Positions 17,339 through 26,193 are shown, numbered from the stretch's first letter. The stretch is 64,000 nt of DNA from Streptomyces sp. NBC_00691 (GCF_036226665.1 NZ_CP109007.1:1860001-1924000); one strand, 5' to 3'. The notes: generated by a model not told the origin, from the letters alone. Program-made: numbers and translations.

Positions 17339-18208
17339 CTAGCCGATCACCGACAGGCAGGTGGTCGGGGTCGCGTGGGCCGGGTCGAGGGCGTTCTCCA
17401 CCTCGTGGAAGGTGACCCGGTCCACCGTGCCGATCGCCACGTGCTCGGACAGGTCGAGCGCGCACTTGTCCTGGATCAGGACGTTGGTGACGTTCGGGCC
17501 GCTCAGGAACTGCGAGCGGTAGGGGGTGACCACCTCGTCGTACTGGCTGGCGATGACGTGGTAGCGGACCCCGGGCACGGTGTCGCCGCCCGCGTTGAGC
17601 TTGGTGATGAACGGCGAGCCGGCGATCTGGTCGGCGAGCCCGGGGGTGTTGGCCTTGATCAGGTCCTCGGCGCCGGGGAAGTACGGCAGGAGCTTGGTGA
17701 GGCCGAGCAGGGTGGTGCCGTGGTTGTCGGGGGCGATGCCGACGAGCGTGTTCACCTTCTCCGCGCCGCCGAGGAACTTGAGGTACCAGCGGGGCATCAT
17801 GCCGCCCTGCGAGTGTCCGACGATGTCCACCTCGGGGGCGCCCGTGGCGGCGAGGACCCGGTCGACGTAGGTGTCGAGCTGTCCGGCGGAGGCCTCGATG
17901 GGGCCGAGTCCGTGGAAGAACGGCACGTTCGGCAGCTGGCCGTAGTCGAGCGAGAAGACGCAGTACCCGCGGTTGACCAGGTACGGCGCGAGGACGAGCC
18001 AGTTGTCGACGGAGTTCCCGAGGGTTCCGTGGACGAGGACGACGGGCCGCGGGTGCGCGGCGGAGGGCTTGCAGGAGTAGTCGTTCCAGCCCCGGCCGGT
18101 GGTGGCGGTCTCGGTCTGTGCGGAGGCGGCGGCGGTCGGCGCGAGGGTGGCGGCGGCGGTCAGCAGCAGGACGGACAGTGCTCTGACGGCGTGTTTCCAG
18201 GGCAGCAT
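17339..18208 (-). CDS. secreted alpha/beta-hydrolase lipase
   Basis: 289 residues. Signal peptide to about residue 30 (ASAQ). The fold is shown by PVVLVHGTLGN (oxyanion loop, 55-65) and nucleophile Ser133 in GHSQGG; the acid and His are probably in the SQYDEVVTPY and DLSEHVAIG segments near the C-terminus. Cysteines in NDYSCKP, GYCVF, QDKCALD and TTCLSV suggest two disulfides. It resembles the Streptomyces class of lipases related to Bacillus and Propionibacterium lipases. It probably hydrolyses exogenous triacylglycerols. Confidence 0.9.
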   Translation of the reverse strand: MLPWKHAVRALSVLLLTAAATLAPTAAASAQTETATTGRGWNDYSCKPSAAHPRPVVLVHGTLGNSVDNWLVLAPYLVNRGYCVFSLDYGQLPNVPFFHGLGPIEASAGQLDTYVDRVLAATGAPEVDIVGHSQGGMMPRWYLKFLGGAEKVNTLVGIAPDNHGTTLLGLTKLLPYFPGAEDLIKANTPGLADQIAGSPFITKLNAGGDTVPGVRYHVIASQYDEVVTPYRSQFLSGPNVTNVLIQDKCALDLSEHVAIGTVDRVTFHEVENALDPAHATPTTCLSVIG

Positions 18209-18388
18209 CGGGCGATCTCCTTGCGGCTCAAGGGGATGGTGGGGGTGCTACGCCCTGCGGTCCGGACCACAAGTGGGGATGCGCGGTGGGGATGCGCTTC
18301 AGCCAAGCTACGCACGGGTAGCCTTGGCTGGGAAGTTACGCGTCGGTAAAAAGTGATGTGTCGTCACGAGTGCCTGACGAAAGGGCCG

Positions 18389-19360
18389 TCAGGCCGCCAG
18401 CGATCCCGGCAGGACGGCCCGGGGACCGAATCTCGCCCGTGCCTTGTCCGCCACCGCCTCGATCCGCCGCGCCTTCTCGTCCGCCGGGTCCAGGGACAGC
18501 TGGTGTGCCGCGCTCTCCGCGCCCGCGAGCCCCTCGGCGCGCAGGGCGATGCCCCGCACCCGGGCCCGCTGGAGGCCGAAGGAGTCGTGGACGGCGTACG
18601 CGAGGGTGCTGAGTGCCGCCGAGTGGGCGGTGGGCTCGGGCAGGGTACGGCTCCGGGTGGTCGTGCTCCGGTCCGCGTACCGGACGGTGACGGCGAGCGC
18701 GCGGCACACCTGCCCCTCGGTGCGCAGCCGGGTGCCCAGTTCCTCGGCGAGCGCGAGGAGGGCCCGGCGCTGCTGTGTCCGGTCGGTCTCGTCGCGGGGG
18801 AAGGAGCGTTCGGCCGCGACCGACCGGGAGGCCGCGTGCGGGACGACGGGGGTGCGGTCGATGCCCCCGGCCCGTTCCCACAGCTCGCGGCCGGTCTTCG
18901 CGCCGACGAGCCGCTGGAGCACGGCGAGCGGCGCGTCCGCGACACGTCCGACGGAGTCGAGTCCGTAGCCGCAGAGGGTGCGGGCGGTGGCGCGGCCGAC
19001 GCCGTCGAGCGCGACGACCGGCCGCTCGCGCAGGAAGGCCGCGGGGTCGTCGACGACCAGGGTGACACCGGGCCGGGCCTCGCTCGCGGCCATCCGGGCC
19101 AGCATCGGGTTGGGGCCGGCGCCGATGACGCAGTCGACGCCGTGGAGGGCGAGGGCCCTGACCCGGATCACCGAGGCGAGCTCGGCGGGGCCGCGGCCGA
19201 AGTAGCGCAGCGCGCCCCGCACGTCGGCGAGGGCCTCGCAGGGCGGGGTCGCCTCGACGAGGGGGGTGAACTCGGCGAGCAGGTCGATCAGCGGGGGAAG
19301 CAGGGTCCCGGTCCCGCCCGTCCCGGAGGGCTCGATCCGGAACCGTACACAGAGGATCAT
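18389..19360 (-). CDS. ImuB-like, probably inactive Y-family DNA polymerase
   Basis: 323 residues. Start at 19360 is fixed by GGAGGG seven bases before; the frame is open further up but without family sequence. Y-family palm, fingers and HhH thumb are recognisable (DCVIGAGPNPMLARMAAS; VALDGVGRATARTLCGYGLDSVG). Yet the first catalytic Asp of DinB (ILHVDMD) is replaced in ILCVRFR, and the second motif S-I-D-E reads PPCE (39-42), losing the Asp. This loss is the mark of ImuB, a non-catalytic bridge to the beta clamp and DnaE2. QLSLD at 287-291 fits the clamp-binding consensus QL[SD]LF except the last residue. dnaE2 lies nearby on the same strand. Confidence 0.75.
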   Translation of the reverse strand: MILCVRFRIEPSGTGGTGTLLPPLIDLLAEFTPLVEATPPCEALADVRGALRYFGRGPAELASVIRVRALALHGVDCVIGAGPNPMLARMAASEARPGVTLVVDDPAAFLRERPVVALDGVGRATARTLCGYGLDSVGRVADAPLAVLQRLVGAKTGRELWERAGGIDRTPVVPHAASRSVAAERSFPRDETDRTQQRRALLALAEELGTRLRTEGQVCRALAVTVRYADRSTTTRSRTLPEPTAHSAALSTLAYAVHDSFGLQRARVRGIALRAEGLAGAESAAHQLSLDPADEKARRIEAVADKARARFGPRAVLPGSLAA

Positions 19361-19456
19361 GCCGCCCTCCTCCGTCCGTGTCCCTGTTCGTCCCGAAAGC
19401 CCCTCCCGTTCCCTCAGCCTAGAGCATGTTCGAATATTTGTGCGAATCATAGCCCT

Positions 19457-19500
19457 GTCAACTGTGGTTGACGTGTGGGAATCTGTCAACGTAGGTTGAC
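19457..19500 (+). promoter_or_regulatory. two palindromic operators overlapping a leaderless promoter
   Basis: Two copies of GTCAAC-N4-GTTGAC, at 19457-19472 (spacer TGTG) and 19485-19500 (spacer GTAG), 28 bases centre to centre. Embedded in them are TTGACG (-35, 19468-19473) and TAGGTT (-10, 19492-19497) with an 18-base spacer; the ATG at 19504 follows the -10 by six bases, so the message should be leaderless. Operator occupancy would block both promoter elements. The obvious candidate repressor is the HTH protein encoded first in the operon. Confidence 0.7.
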
Positions 19501-19503
19501 GTC

Positions 19504-19713
19504 ATGACCGATGCGACCGATCTCGCCGCACGGGCGGGCGACCGCGACCCACGGGTCGGACTACGGGCCGTCTCCGCCCTGCGACGACTGCTCGAACAGC
19601 TGGAAGCCGTCCAGGTGCGCAGTGCGCGCAACCAGGGGTGGTCGTGGCAGGAGATCGCGACCGAACTGGGTGTCAGCCGACAGGCCGTCCACAAGAAGTA
19701 CGGGAGGCAGTGA
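19504..19713 (+). CDS. small helix-turn-helix DNA-binding protein
   Basis: 69 residues. After a helical N-terminus (LRAVSALRRLLEQLEAVQVRSARNQ is a likely dimer helix) comes WSWQEIATELGVSRQAVHKKY, a sigma-region-4/LuxR-like HTH. The gene begins at the A of a leaderless ATG and its stop overlaps the ATG of the ClpC-N-domain gene (TGATG), so the two products are made together. I infer autoregulation through the double operator at 19457-19500, with the partner protein as sensor or anti-repressor. Confidence 0.85.
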   Translation: MTDATDLAARAGDRDPRVGLRAVSALRRLLEQLEAVQVRSARNQGWSWQEIATELGVSRQAVHKKYGRQ

Positions 19714-20267
19714 TGTTCGAACGGTTCACGAAGGCCGCGCGCACCGTGGTGAAGGGCGCGGTCGAGCACGCGGAGCGGGCCGGGGCGACGGTCGTCACCC
19801 CGGAGCATCTGCTCCTCGCCCTGCTCGACGAGGAGGGCACCCGGGCGGCGGACGCCCTGCGCGCGCTGTGCCCGCCGGACCGCCGGCCGTCCCTGAGGGA
19901 CGCGCTGACCGACGCCCGGCGCCGGGCGGGGCTCTCCCGCGCCGACGAGGAGGCCCTGGCGGACCTCGGCATCGACGTCGGCGCGATCGTGGCCCGGGTG
20001 GAGGAGACCCACGGCGAGGGCGCGCTGGCCGCCGACCGCAAGGACTCCGGACGGTGGTCGGGCCGCCGCTCCTTCTCGCGGGAGGCCAAGACCGTCCTGG
20101 AGAAGTCCCTCCGGGTGGCGCTGGCCCGCAAGGACCGGGAGATCGGCGACGAGCACATCCTGCTCGCGCTCACCACGACCGGCGGGGTCGTCGCGGAGGC
20201 CCTGGCCGACCACGGCGTGACGTACGCGTCCGTCGAGACGGCGGTCTCGCGGGCGGCGACCGCCTGA
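19713..20267 (+). CDS. ClpC N-terminal-domain protein without ATPase
   Basis: 184 residues, ATG with GGGAGG six bases upstream. Two Clp_N repeats are visible: FERFTKAARTVVKGAVEHAER...VTPEHLLLALLDEEG, and FSREAKTVLEKSLRVALA...IGDEHILLALTTTGG. No AAA module follows, so it cannot unfold proteins. In mycobacteria the comparable ATPase-free protein ClpC2 binds the antibiotics that target the ClpC1 N-domain and controls its own promoter (recalled). Here the DNA-binding part is a separate, co-translated protein. It may sense ClpC-directed antibiotics or degron-bearing substrates. Confidence 0.85.
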   Translation: MFERFTKAARTVVKGAVEHAERAGATVVTPEHLLLALLDEEGTRAADALRALCPPDRRPSLRDALTDARRRAGLSRADEEALADLGIDVGAIVARVEETHGEGALAADRKDSGRWSGRRSFSREAKTVLEKSLRVALARKDREIGDEHILLALTTTGGVVAEALADHGVTYASVETAVSRAATA

Positions 20268-20356
20268 CCACGGCGGCCGACCTCCCGGAACGGACCCGCC
20301 AGGGGAACAGCCGCCCGGAGAACGGCCCCGCCCGCGGAACCGCTCCGCCGGACGGC

Positions 20357-23300
20357 TCAGCCCGCCGAGCCCGGGCTGCTGTGCCACAGCTTCCGTCCGC
20401 TCGGGGTCCCTTCGCCGGCCGGTCTGAGGTCGGCCCAGGGGTTCATCTCGTAACCGGTGGACATCCTGATGCGGCGGCCGGAGTCGGCGGACCCGCCGTC
20501 GTCCGAGGCGGGCACGGCGGGTTCGGCGAGGCGCTCCCCCACCGCGTCCAGGCCTCCGGACGCCCGGAGTTCGACGAGTTCGGCGAGGTTCCAGGCGGCG
20601 GCGCCGACCACGCTGACGCTGCGCGGGCCGCGCCGCTGCACCACTCCCCGGACGAGCAGCAGCCACGAGTGGAAGACGGTGTGGGCGCAGCGCTCGTGGG
20701 CGTCGTCGAAGAAGGCGAGGTCGACCAGGCCGGTGCCGTCGTCGAGGGTGGTGAAGATGACGCGCTTGCCGGAGCGGATCGGCGGGGTCTGGGTGGCGGC
20801 CTTGGCGCCCGCGACGAGGACGGTCCTGCCGTGCGGGGTCTCGCGGAGACGCTGGGCGGAGACGACGCCGAGTTCGCGGAGGAAGGCGTGGTGGTCGCCC
20901 ATGAGGTGACGGGAGGCGTCCATGCCGAGGATGCCGAGTTCGGCGCTGAGGCGCTCCGACTCGTCGAGGTCGGGCAGGCCGACGGGGGCGGTCTTCCCGC
21001 CCTGCGCGAGCGGGAGCTGACCACCGTGCGAGGCGGCTCCCCGCTGGATGCGGCGCAGTTCGGTGAGGTGGAGCAGGAGGTCGCGGCGGTTGGCGCCGAA
21101 GGCGTCCAGCGCGCCGACCTGGGCGAGCCGTTCGGCGACGGGAGTGCGGGGGCGGGCCCGTTCCCAGAAGTCGAGGAGGGAGGCGTAGGGCTGCCCGGCC
21201 TCGATCCGCGCGCCCTCGGCCTCGCTGATGCCGTGGACGTCGGTGAGGCCCAGCCGGAGCCCCCATCGCACCTCCGATTCAGACACCAGTTCTACACGGT
21301 GGGCGACCGCCGACCGGTTCACGTCCAGCGGCAGCACCGGCACCCCCCGGCGCCGCGCGTCCGCGAGCAGCAGCCGCTTGGGGTACATCCCGGGGTCATG
21401 GGTGAGCAGCCCGGCGTAGAAGGCGGCCGGGTGGTGCGCCTTGAGCCAGGCGGACTGGTACGTCGGTACGGCGAAGGCCACCGCGTGCGCCTTGCAGAAG
21501 CCGTACGAGCCGAAGGCGGCCACGATCTCCCAGGTGCGGGCGACCACCTCGTCCGCGTATCCGCGCGCCGAGGTCTCCCGGGCGAACCAGAGCTTGATCC
21601 GGCCCTGCGACTCCGGGTCCGAGAGCCCGCGCCGCACCTGGTCGGCCTCGTCACGGCCGCAGCCGGTCATGATCCGTACGATCTCGATGATCTGCTCGTG
21701 GAAGACGACCACGCCGTACGTCTCCCGCAGCGTCTCCTCCAGGTCGGGGTGCGGGTAGCGGACGGGCGCGCGGCCGTGCCGTGCCTCGATGAAGGGGCGG
21801 ACCATGTCGGCGGCGACCGGGCCCGGCCGGAAGAGCGAGATGTCGACGACGAGGTCGTGGAAGGTGGCGGGCTGGAGCCGTCCGACCAGGTCCCGCTGGC
21901 CCGGCGACTCGATCTGGAAGCAGCCGAGGGTCTCGGTGGAGCGGATCAGCCGGTAGGTCTCGGGGTCGCCCTCCGGGACCGCGTCGATGTCCGGGCGGGT
22001 GCCGGTGGCCCGCTCGACCTCGGCGACGGCGTGGGCCATCGCCGACTGCATCCGGACCCCGAGGACGTCGAGCTTGAGCAGCCCGAGGTCCTCCACGTCC
22101 TCCTTGTCGAACTGGGACATGGGGAACCCCTCGCCGCTGGTGGGCACCACGGGGGTACGGGCGAGCAGCGAGGCGTCCGAGAGCAGGACCCCGCAGGGGT
22201 GCATGGCGGTGCCGCGCGGCAGCGCGTCAAGGGCCTCGACCAGCTCCCAGAGGCGTCCGAACCGCTCCCGTTCGCCGGCGAGTTCGCGCAGTTCGGGCAG
22301 TTCACCGAGGGCGGCGAGGGCGTCGCGGGCGCGGATGTGCGGGAAGGCCTTGGCGATCCGGTCGATCTCGGCCGGGTCCATGGAGAGGGCCGCGCCCACG
22401 TCCCGTACCGCGTGGCGGACCCGGTAGGTCTCGGGCATGGAGACGGTGGCGACGCGTGCGGTGCCGAAGCGGTCGATGATCGCCCGGTACACCTCCAGAC
22501 GGCGGGCGGACTCCACGTCGATGTCGATGTCGGGCAGGGCGGTGCGGCGCTTGGAGAGGAAGCGTTCCATCAGGAGGCCGTGCTCGACCGGGTCGGCGTG
22601 GGCGATGCCGAGGAGGTGGTTGACGAGGGAGCCGGCGCCGGAGCCGCGGGCGGCGACGCGGATGCCCATCTCCCGGACGTCGTCGACGACCTGGGCGACC
22701 GTCAGGAAGTACGGGGCGAAGCGGTGGTGGGCGATGACGTCCAGCTCGTGGTGCATCCGGTCCCAGTAGGCGCCCCGTCTCTCGTACCCCTTGAGGATCA
22801 TGCCGGCGGCGGCGCGGGAGGTGAGGACGCGCTGGGCGGTGCGATGCTCGGCGCCGACGAGGTGCGGTTCGGGGAAGTGGGCGGAGCCGATGCCGAGGTC
22901 GTCCTCGGGGTCGACCAGGCAGGCGGCGGCGACCGTGGCGGTCTGTTCGAGGAGCCGGTGGGCGGTGTCCCGGCGGAAGCCCGCGGCCTCGACGATCCGT
23001 TCGGCGGCGGCCCGCATGTCGTCGGTCCCCTTGAGCCAGGCGGCGCCGCTGTCGAGTTCCTTGCGGGGGTCGACGGGGACGAGGCGGCGGGCGGAGTCGA
23101 GGACGTCGGCCACCGGGCCCTGGCCGGGGTCGGCGTACCGGACGGCGTTGCTGAGGACCGGTCGGACGCCCTGCTCGGCGGCGAAACCGACGGTACGGGC
23201 GGCGAGCCGCAGGGAGCCGGGCCCGGTGCCGGAGCGCCCGTGGTCGACGGCCGCGAGGCGCAGCGCGTCGCCGTACCGCTCGCGCCAGGGCGCGAGCAGC

Positions 23301-23896
23301 CGGACGGCCCGGTCGGGGCGGCCGGCGGCGAGGGCCTGTCCGACGTCGGAGCCGGGCCCGAGGAGGACGAAGACGTCGTCGTCGCACAGGGCGGACCAGG
23401 GCAGCAGGGGCCGCTCCGCCCCTCCGGCGTGGGCGGCGGTGATCATCGCGCAGAGCGAGGCCCAGCCGGTGCGGGAGCGGGCGAGGAAGAGGGCACGGGG
23501 CGCGGACTCGTCGACGAAGGCGCCGCCGCGGACGGGGACCCGCCGGACGTCCTGCGGGCCGTCGCGGCCGGGCACCCGCCCGGCGCTCCGCGGGCCGCCA
23601 CCGGACGCGGCCGTCCGCCCTGCCGCCGACGGCCGTCCCGCTTCCTGTCCGGGCCGCCCCGGCCCGGGGCCGGGTGTCGTCGCCTCATAGGCGAGGTCGA
23701 CGCCGAACAGGGGGCGGACCCCCGCCTTCGCGCAGGCCTTCGCGAAGCGGATGGTGCCCGCGAGGGTGTCGCGGTCGGTCAGGGCGAGCGCGTCCATGCC
23801 GCGCTCGGCGGCACGCGAGGCCAGTCGGTCGGGGTGGGAGGCGCCGTAGCGCAGGGAGTAGCCCGACGCGGTGTGCAGATGCGTGAACCCCGGCAT
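20357..23896 (-). CDS. dnaE2: error-prone DNA polymerase III alpha subunit (ImuC)
   Basis: 1179 residues, somewhat longer than the usual 1050-1100. PHP domain at the N-terminus (FTHLHTASGYSLRYG, 4-18), interrupted by a Gly/Pro/Arg-rich insertion at about 75-125 that may explain the extra length. The palm aspartates are in PDIDIDVES (about 455-460). Helix-hairpin-helix and OB domains follow (RVIFTTLDDGTGLVDLAFFDD). DnaE2 carries out translesion synthesis and damage-induced mutagenesis with ImuB. GGGAGG precedes the ATG. Two SOS-like boxes lie upstream. The ImuA-type partner is not in the window. Confidence 0.93.
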   Translation of the reverse strand: MPGFTHLHTASGYSLRYGASHPDRLASRAAERGMDALALTDRDTLAGTIRFAKACAKAGVRPLFGVDLAYEATTPGPGPGRPGQEAGRPSAAGRTAASGGGPRSAGRVPGRDGPQDVRRVPVRGGAFVDESAPRALFLARSRTGWASLCAMITAAHAGGAERPLLPWSALCDDDVFVLLGPGSDVGQALAAGRPDRAVRLLAPWRERYGDALRLAAVDHGRSGTGPGSLRLAARTVGFAAEQGVRPVLSNAVRYADPGQGPVADVLDSARRLVPVDPRKELDSGAAWLKGTDDMRAAAERIVEAAGFRRDTAHRLLEQTATVAAACLVDPEDDLGIGSAHFPEPHLVGAEHRTAQRVLTSRAAAGMILKGYERRGAYWDRMHHELDVIAHHRFAPYFLTVAQVVDDVREMGIRVAARGSGAGSLVNHLLGIAHADPVEHGLLMERFLSKRRTALPDIDIDVESARRLEVYRAIIDRFGTARVATVSMPETYRVRHAVRDVGAALSMDPAEIDRIAKAFPHIRARDALAALGELPELRELAGERERFGRLWELVEALDALPRGTAMHPCGVLLSDASLLARTPVVPTSGEGFPMSQFDKEDVEDLGLLKLDVLGVRMQSAMAHAVAEVERATGTRPDIDAVPEGDPETYRLIRSTETLGCFQIESPGQRDLVGRLQPATFHDLVVDISLFRPGPVAADMVRPFIEARHGRAPVRYPHPDLEETLRETYGVVVFHEQIIEIVRIMTGCGRDEADQVRRGLSDPESQGRIKLWFARETSARGYADEVVARTWEIVAAFGSYGFCKAHAVAFAVPTYQSAWLKAHHPAAFYAGLLTHDPGMYPKRLLLADARRRGVPVLPLDVNRSAVAHRVELVSESEVRWGLRLGLTDVHGISEAEGARIEAGQPYASLLDFWERARPRTPVAERLAQVGALDAFGANRRDLLLHLTELRRIQRGAASHGGQLPLAQGGKTAPVGLPDLDESERLSAELGILGMDASRHLMGDHHAFLRELGVVSAQRLRETPHGRTVLVAGAKAATQTPPIRSGKRVIFTTLDDGTGLVDLAFFDDAHERCAHTVFHSWLLLVRGVVQRRGPRSVSVVGAAAWNLAELVELRASGGLDAVGERLAEPAVPASDDGGSADSGRRIRMSTGYEMNPWADLRPAGEGTPSGRKLWHSSPGSAG

Positions 23897-23924
23897 GGCG
23901 TGCCTCCCGGCTCCCGCATCGAAA

Positions 23925-23940
23925 TCGTACGTATGTTCCC
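23925..23940. promoter_or_regulatory. SOS-like box proximal to dnaE2
   Basis: TCGTACGTATGTTCCC, 28 bases before the dnaE2 start. Its core GTAC-N4-GTTC has one mismatch to the actinobacterial LexA core GAAC-N4-GTTC; the outer bases of the right half also differ. Confidence 0.4.
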
Positions 23941-23968
23941 ACCCCCTCGTTCTTCACCTTAGCTCATT

Positions 23969-23984
23969 TCGAACGTGCGTACGA
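23969..23984. promoter_or_regulatory. SOS (LexA) box upstream of dnaE2
   Basis: TCGAACGTGCGTACGA matches the actinobacterial SOS box TCGAAC-N4-GTTCGA at 11 of 12 defined positions. It lies 72 bases before the dnaE2 ATG and 83 bases before the divergent membrane-protein gene, so it could serve either. Confidence 0.65.
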
Positions 23985-24067
23985 TAAGCGTGCCGGGTCG
24001 TCCCCCGGTCGACCATTCGGGCGCATCCCACCTGCGGAAACACCCCCTGCCCCGGAGCGTGGGGGGC

Positions 24068-25117
24068 ATGAGCCTCGTCGACGAACTGAAAAGCGCCGTC
24101 ACCCCCCGAGCAGCCCTCCTGGTCGTCGGCGTCCTCGCCCTCCAGCTGCTGTTCATCACCTCGTACGTCGGGGCCCTGCACCACCCCGAGCCGAGGGACG
24201 TCCCCTTCGGCGTCGTCGCCCCGCCACGGGTCTCCGCACAGCTCGTCGGACAGCTGGACCAGCTCCCCGGCGCCCCGCTCGACCCCCGCTCGGTCGCCGA
24301 CGAGGCCACCGCACGGAACCAGATCCTCAACCGGGACATCGACGGCGCCCTGATCGTCGACCCCGCAGGCCGCACCGACACCCTGCTCGTCGCCTCCGGC
24401 GGCGGCACCGCACTCTCCCGCACCCTGGAAGCGCTCTTCATCACCGTGGAGAAGGCCCAGCAGCGCACCGTACGGACCGTCGACGTGGCCCCCGCCTCGC
24501 GGGAGGACTTCAACGGGCTCTCGGCCTTCTACCTCGTCGTCGGCTGGTGCGTCGGCGGCTACATCTGCGCCGCGATCCTGGCGATCAGCGCGGGCTCCCG
24601 GCCCGCGAACCGGGAACGCGCGATCATCCGCCTCGGGGTCCTCGCGCTCTACTCGGTACTCGGCGGACTCGGCGGCGCGATCGTCGTCGGCCCGATCCTG
24701 GGCGCCCTGCCGGGCAGCGTCGCCGCCCTGTGGGGGCTCGGGACGCTGGTCGTCTTCGCCGTCGGCGCCGCCACCCTCGCCCTGCAGGCGGTCTTCGGGA
24801 TCGTCGGCATCGGCCTGGCGATCCTGCTCATCGTGATCGCGGGCAATCCCAGCGCGGGCGGCGCCTTCCCGCTGCCGATGCTGCCCCCGTTCTGGAACGC
24901 GATCGGCCCCGCCCTGCCACCGGGCGCCGGCACCTGGGCCGCCCGCTCGATCGCGTACTTCAAGGGCAACGACATGACCAGCTCGATGCTGGTCCTCTCG
25001 GCCTGGGCGGTCGTCGGCGTGGCCGTCACCCTGGTGATGTCCTCCCTGAAGCGCACGCCCGAGCCGGAGCCGATCGCGGACGAGGTCGACCCCGCCGGCG
25101 GCGCACCGGCCCGCTGA
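24068..25117 (+). CDS. membrane protein, DUF3533/ABC-2-like
   Basis: 349 residues. One N-terminal helix (ALLVVGVLALQLLFITSYV) is followed by an extracytoplasmic domain of about 140 residues (PFGVVAPPRVSAQLV...DGALIVDPAG) and then five helices, the topology of DUF3533/YhgE-like and ABC-2 membrane proteins. No ATPase is adjacent. The start at 24068 is the first Met giving a sensible N-terminus. Divergent from dnaE2 with an SOS box between, so damage regulation is possible. Function unknown. Confidence 0.75.
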   Translation: MSLVDELKSAVTPRAALLVVGVLALQLLFITSYVGALHHPEPRDVPFGVVAPPRVSAQLVGQLDQLPGAPLDPRSVADEATARNQILNRDIDGALIVDPAGRTDTLLVASGGGTALSRTLEALFITVEKAQQRTVRTVDVAPASREDFNGLSAFYLVVGWCVGGYICAAILAISAGSRPANRERAIIRLGVLALYSVLGGLGGAIVVGPILGALPGSVAALWGLGTLVVFAVGAATLALQAVFGIVGIGLAILLIVIAGNPSAGGAFPLPMLPPFWNAIGPALPPGAGTWAARSIAYFKGNDMTSSMLVLSAWAVVGVAVTLVMSSLKRTPEPEPIADEVDPAGGAPAR

Positions 25118-25221
25118 GGCCCGCCTCTCCGGCCCGTCGGCCCGAAATCCCCTGGCCCCGCCGCCGTTCGGCCGCTACCTTCGCGGGCATCACCGACCTT
25201 CCCCGAACGACAAGGCTCTCC

Positions 25222-26163
25222 GTGACCTCAGTCCGCCCCGCCCGTCCCGACGAACTCCCCACCCTGGTCGAGCATCCCGGCGACCCCGAGCGCAACGCCG
25301 CCACCCGCGCGTACCTCGTCCAGCTCCTCGACAGCACGTGCACCCGGCCCGAGTGGTGCCTGGTCGCCGAGGACGACGACGGCCGGCTCACCGGCAGCGT
25401 GGTCCTGTGGACCATGCCGGGGCACGATGTCCCGCTCGCGCTGGTGCTGTTCGAGGCCCCGGAGGACGCCCCGGGGACCGCGGCCGCACTGCTCGACGCG
25501 GCGGCCGCCACGGCCCGGGAGCTGGGCGCGACGGAGCTGGAGCACGTCGTCGACTCCCCCGCCCAGGCCCCCCAGTTCCAGCGGAACCCGGAGCACCGGG
25601 GCGAGCAGCTGCGGGCCTCCGGGTACGGCGTGATCCGCGACGGGCGCCGGTTCAGCCTCCGCACCCCCGGCACGCCGGACGAGCTGCCCGCCGACGACCC
25701 CCGGCTGACCTTCCGTTCGCTCGCCGAACTCGGCCCCGAGCCGTTCGTGGCGGTCCTCGCCGAGCTGCTCGCGGACACCGCCGACGCCCGCCTCGCCGCC
25801 GACGTACGGCAGCACGGCGCCCGGCGCGCGGCCGAGCTGCTCTTCGAGGAGACGGCCGAGCTCAAGCACGAGCCCGCGTGGTGGGAGCTCGGCTACGACG
25901 CGGACGGCACCGTCGCCGTGATCAGCCTTCCGGCCGAGAACCCCTCCGTTCCGGTCATCGGTTTCGTCGGCGTCGCCCCCGCCCACCGGGGCAAGGGGTA
26001 CGCCACCTCGGTCGTGATCCGGGGCACGCGGATCCTGACCGCCAGCGGGGCCACCGAGATCCGCGGGGACTGCGACGCCTCGAACGTGGCGATGGCCAAG
26101 GCCTTCGAGCGCGCCGGATACGTGAACTTCGCCGACCGGCTGGAGTTCGCCCGCGCCCTCTGA
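25222..26163 (+). CDS. two-domain GNAT acetyltransferase
   Basis: 313 residues from GTG. The first half is a degenerate GNAT (WCLVAEDDDGRLTGSVVLW), the second an intact one with VAPAHRGKGYATSVVIRGT and the end DASNVAMAKAFERAGYVNFADR. Asn/Met-containing DASNVAM is typical of GNATs that act on small amines or peptides. Preceded by a 104-base gap without a strong ribosome site. Converges on the protease gene through a strong hairpin. Confidence 0.8.
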   Translation: MTSVRPARPDELPTLVEHPGDPERNAATRAYLVQLLDSTCTRPEWCLVAEDDDGRLTGSVVLWTMPGHDVPLALVLFEAPEDAPGTAAALLDAAAATARELGATELEHVVDSPAQAPQFQRNPEHRGEQLRASGYGVIRDGRRFSLRTPGTPDELPADDPRLTFRSLAELGPEPFVAVLAELLADTADARLAADVRQHGARRAAELLFEETAELKHEPAWWELGYDADGTVAVISLPAENPSVPVIGFVGVAPAHRGKGYATSVVIRGTRILTASGATEIRGDCDASNVAMAKAFERAGYVNFADRLEFARAL

Positions 26164-26193
26164 CGCGCCCCCGCGCGGGAGGCCTGCCGGGAG

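Noticed and set aside
19411..19440. LexA box upstream of the ImuB-like gene
   Set aside because: TTCGAACATGCTC on the minus strand has one good half-site only; the other half does not match.
20357..23896. Very long plus-strand open frame across dnaE2 (19511-23962)
   Set aside because: Antisense shadow from GC-biased codons; Gly/Ala/Asp/Val-rich with no domain.
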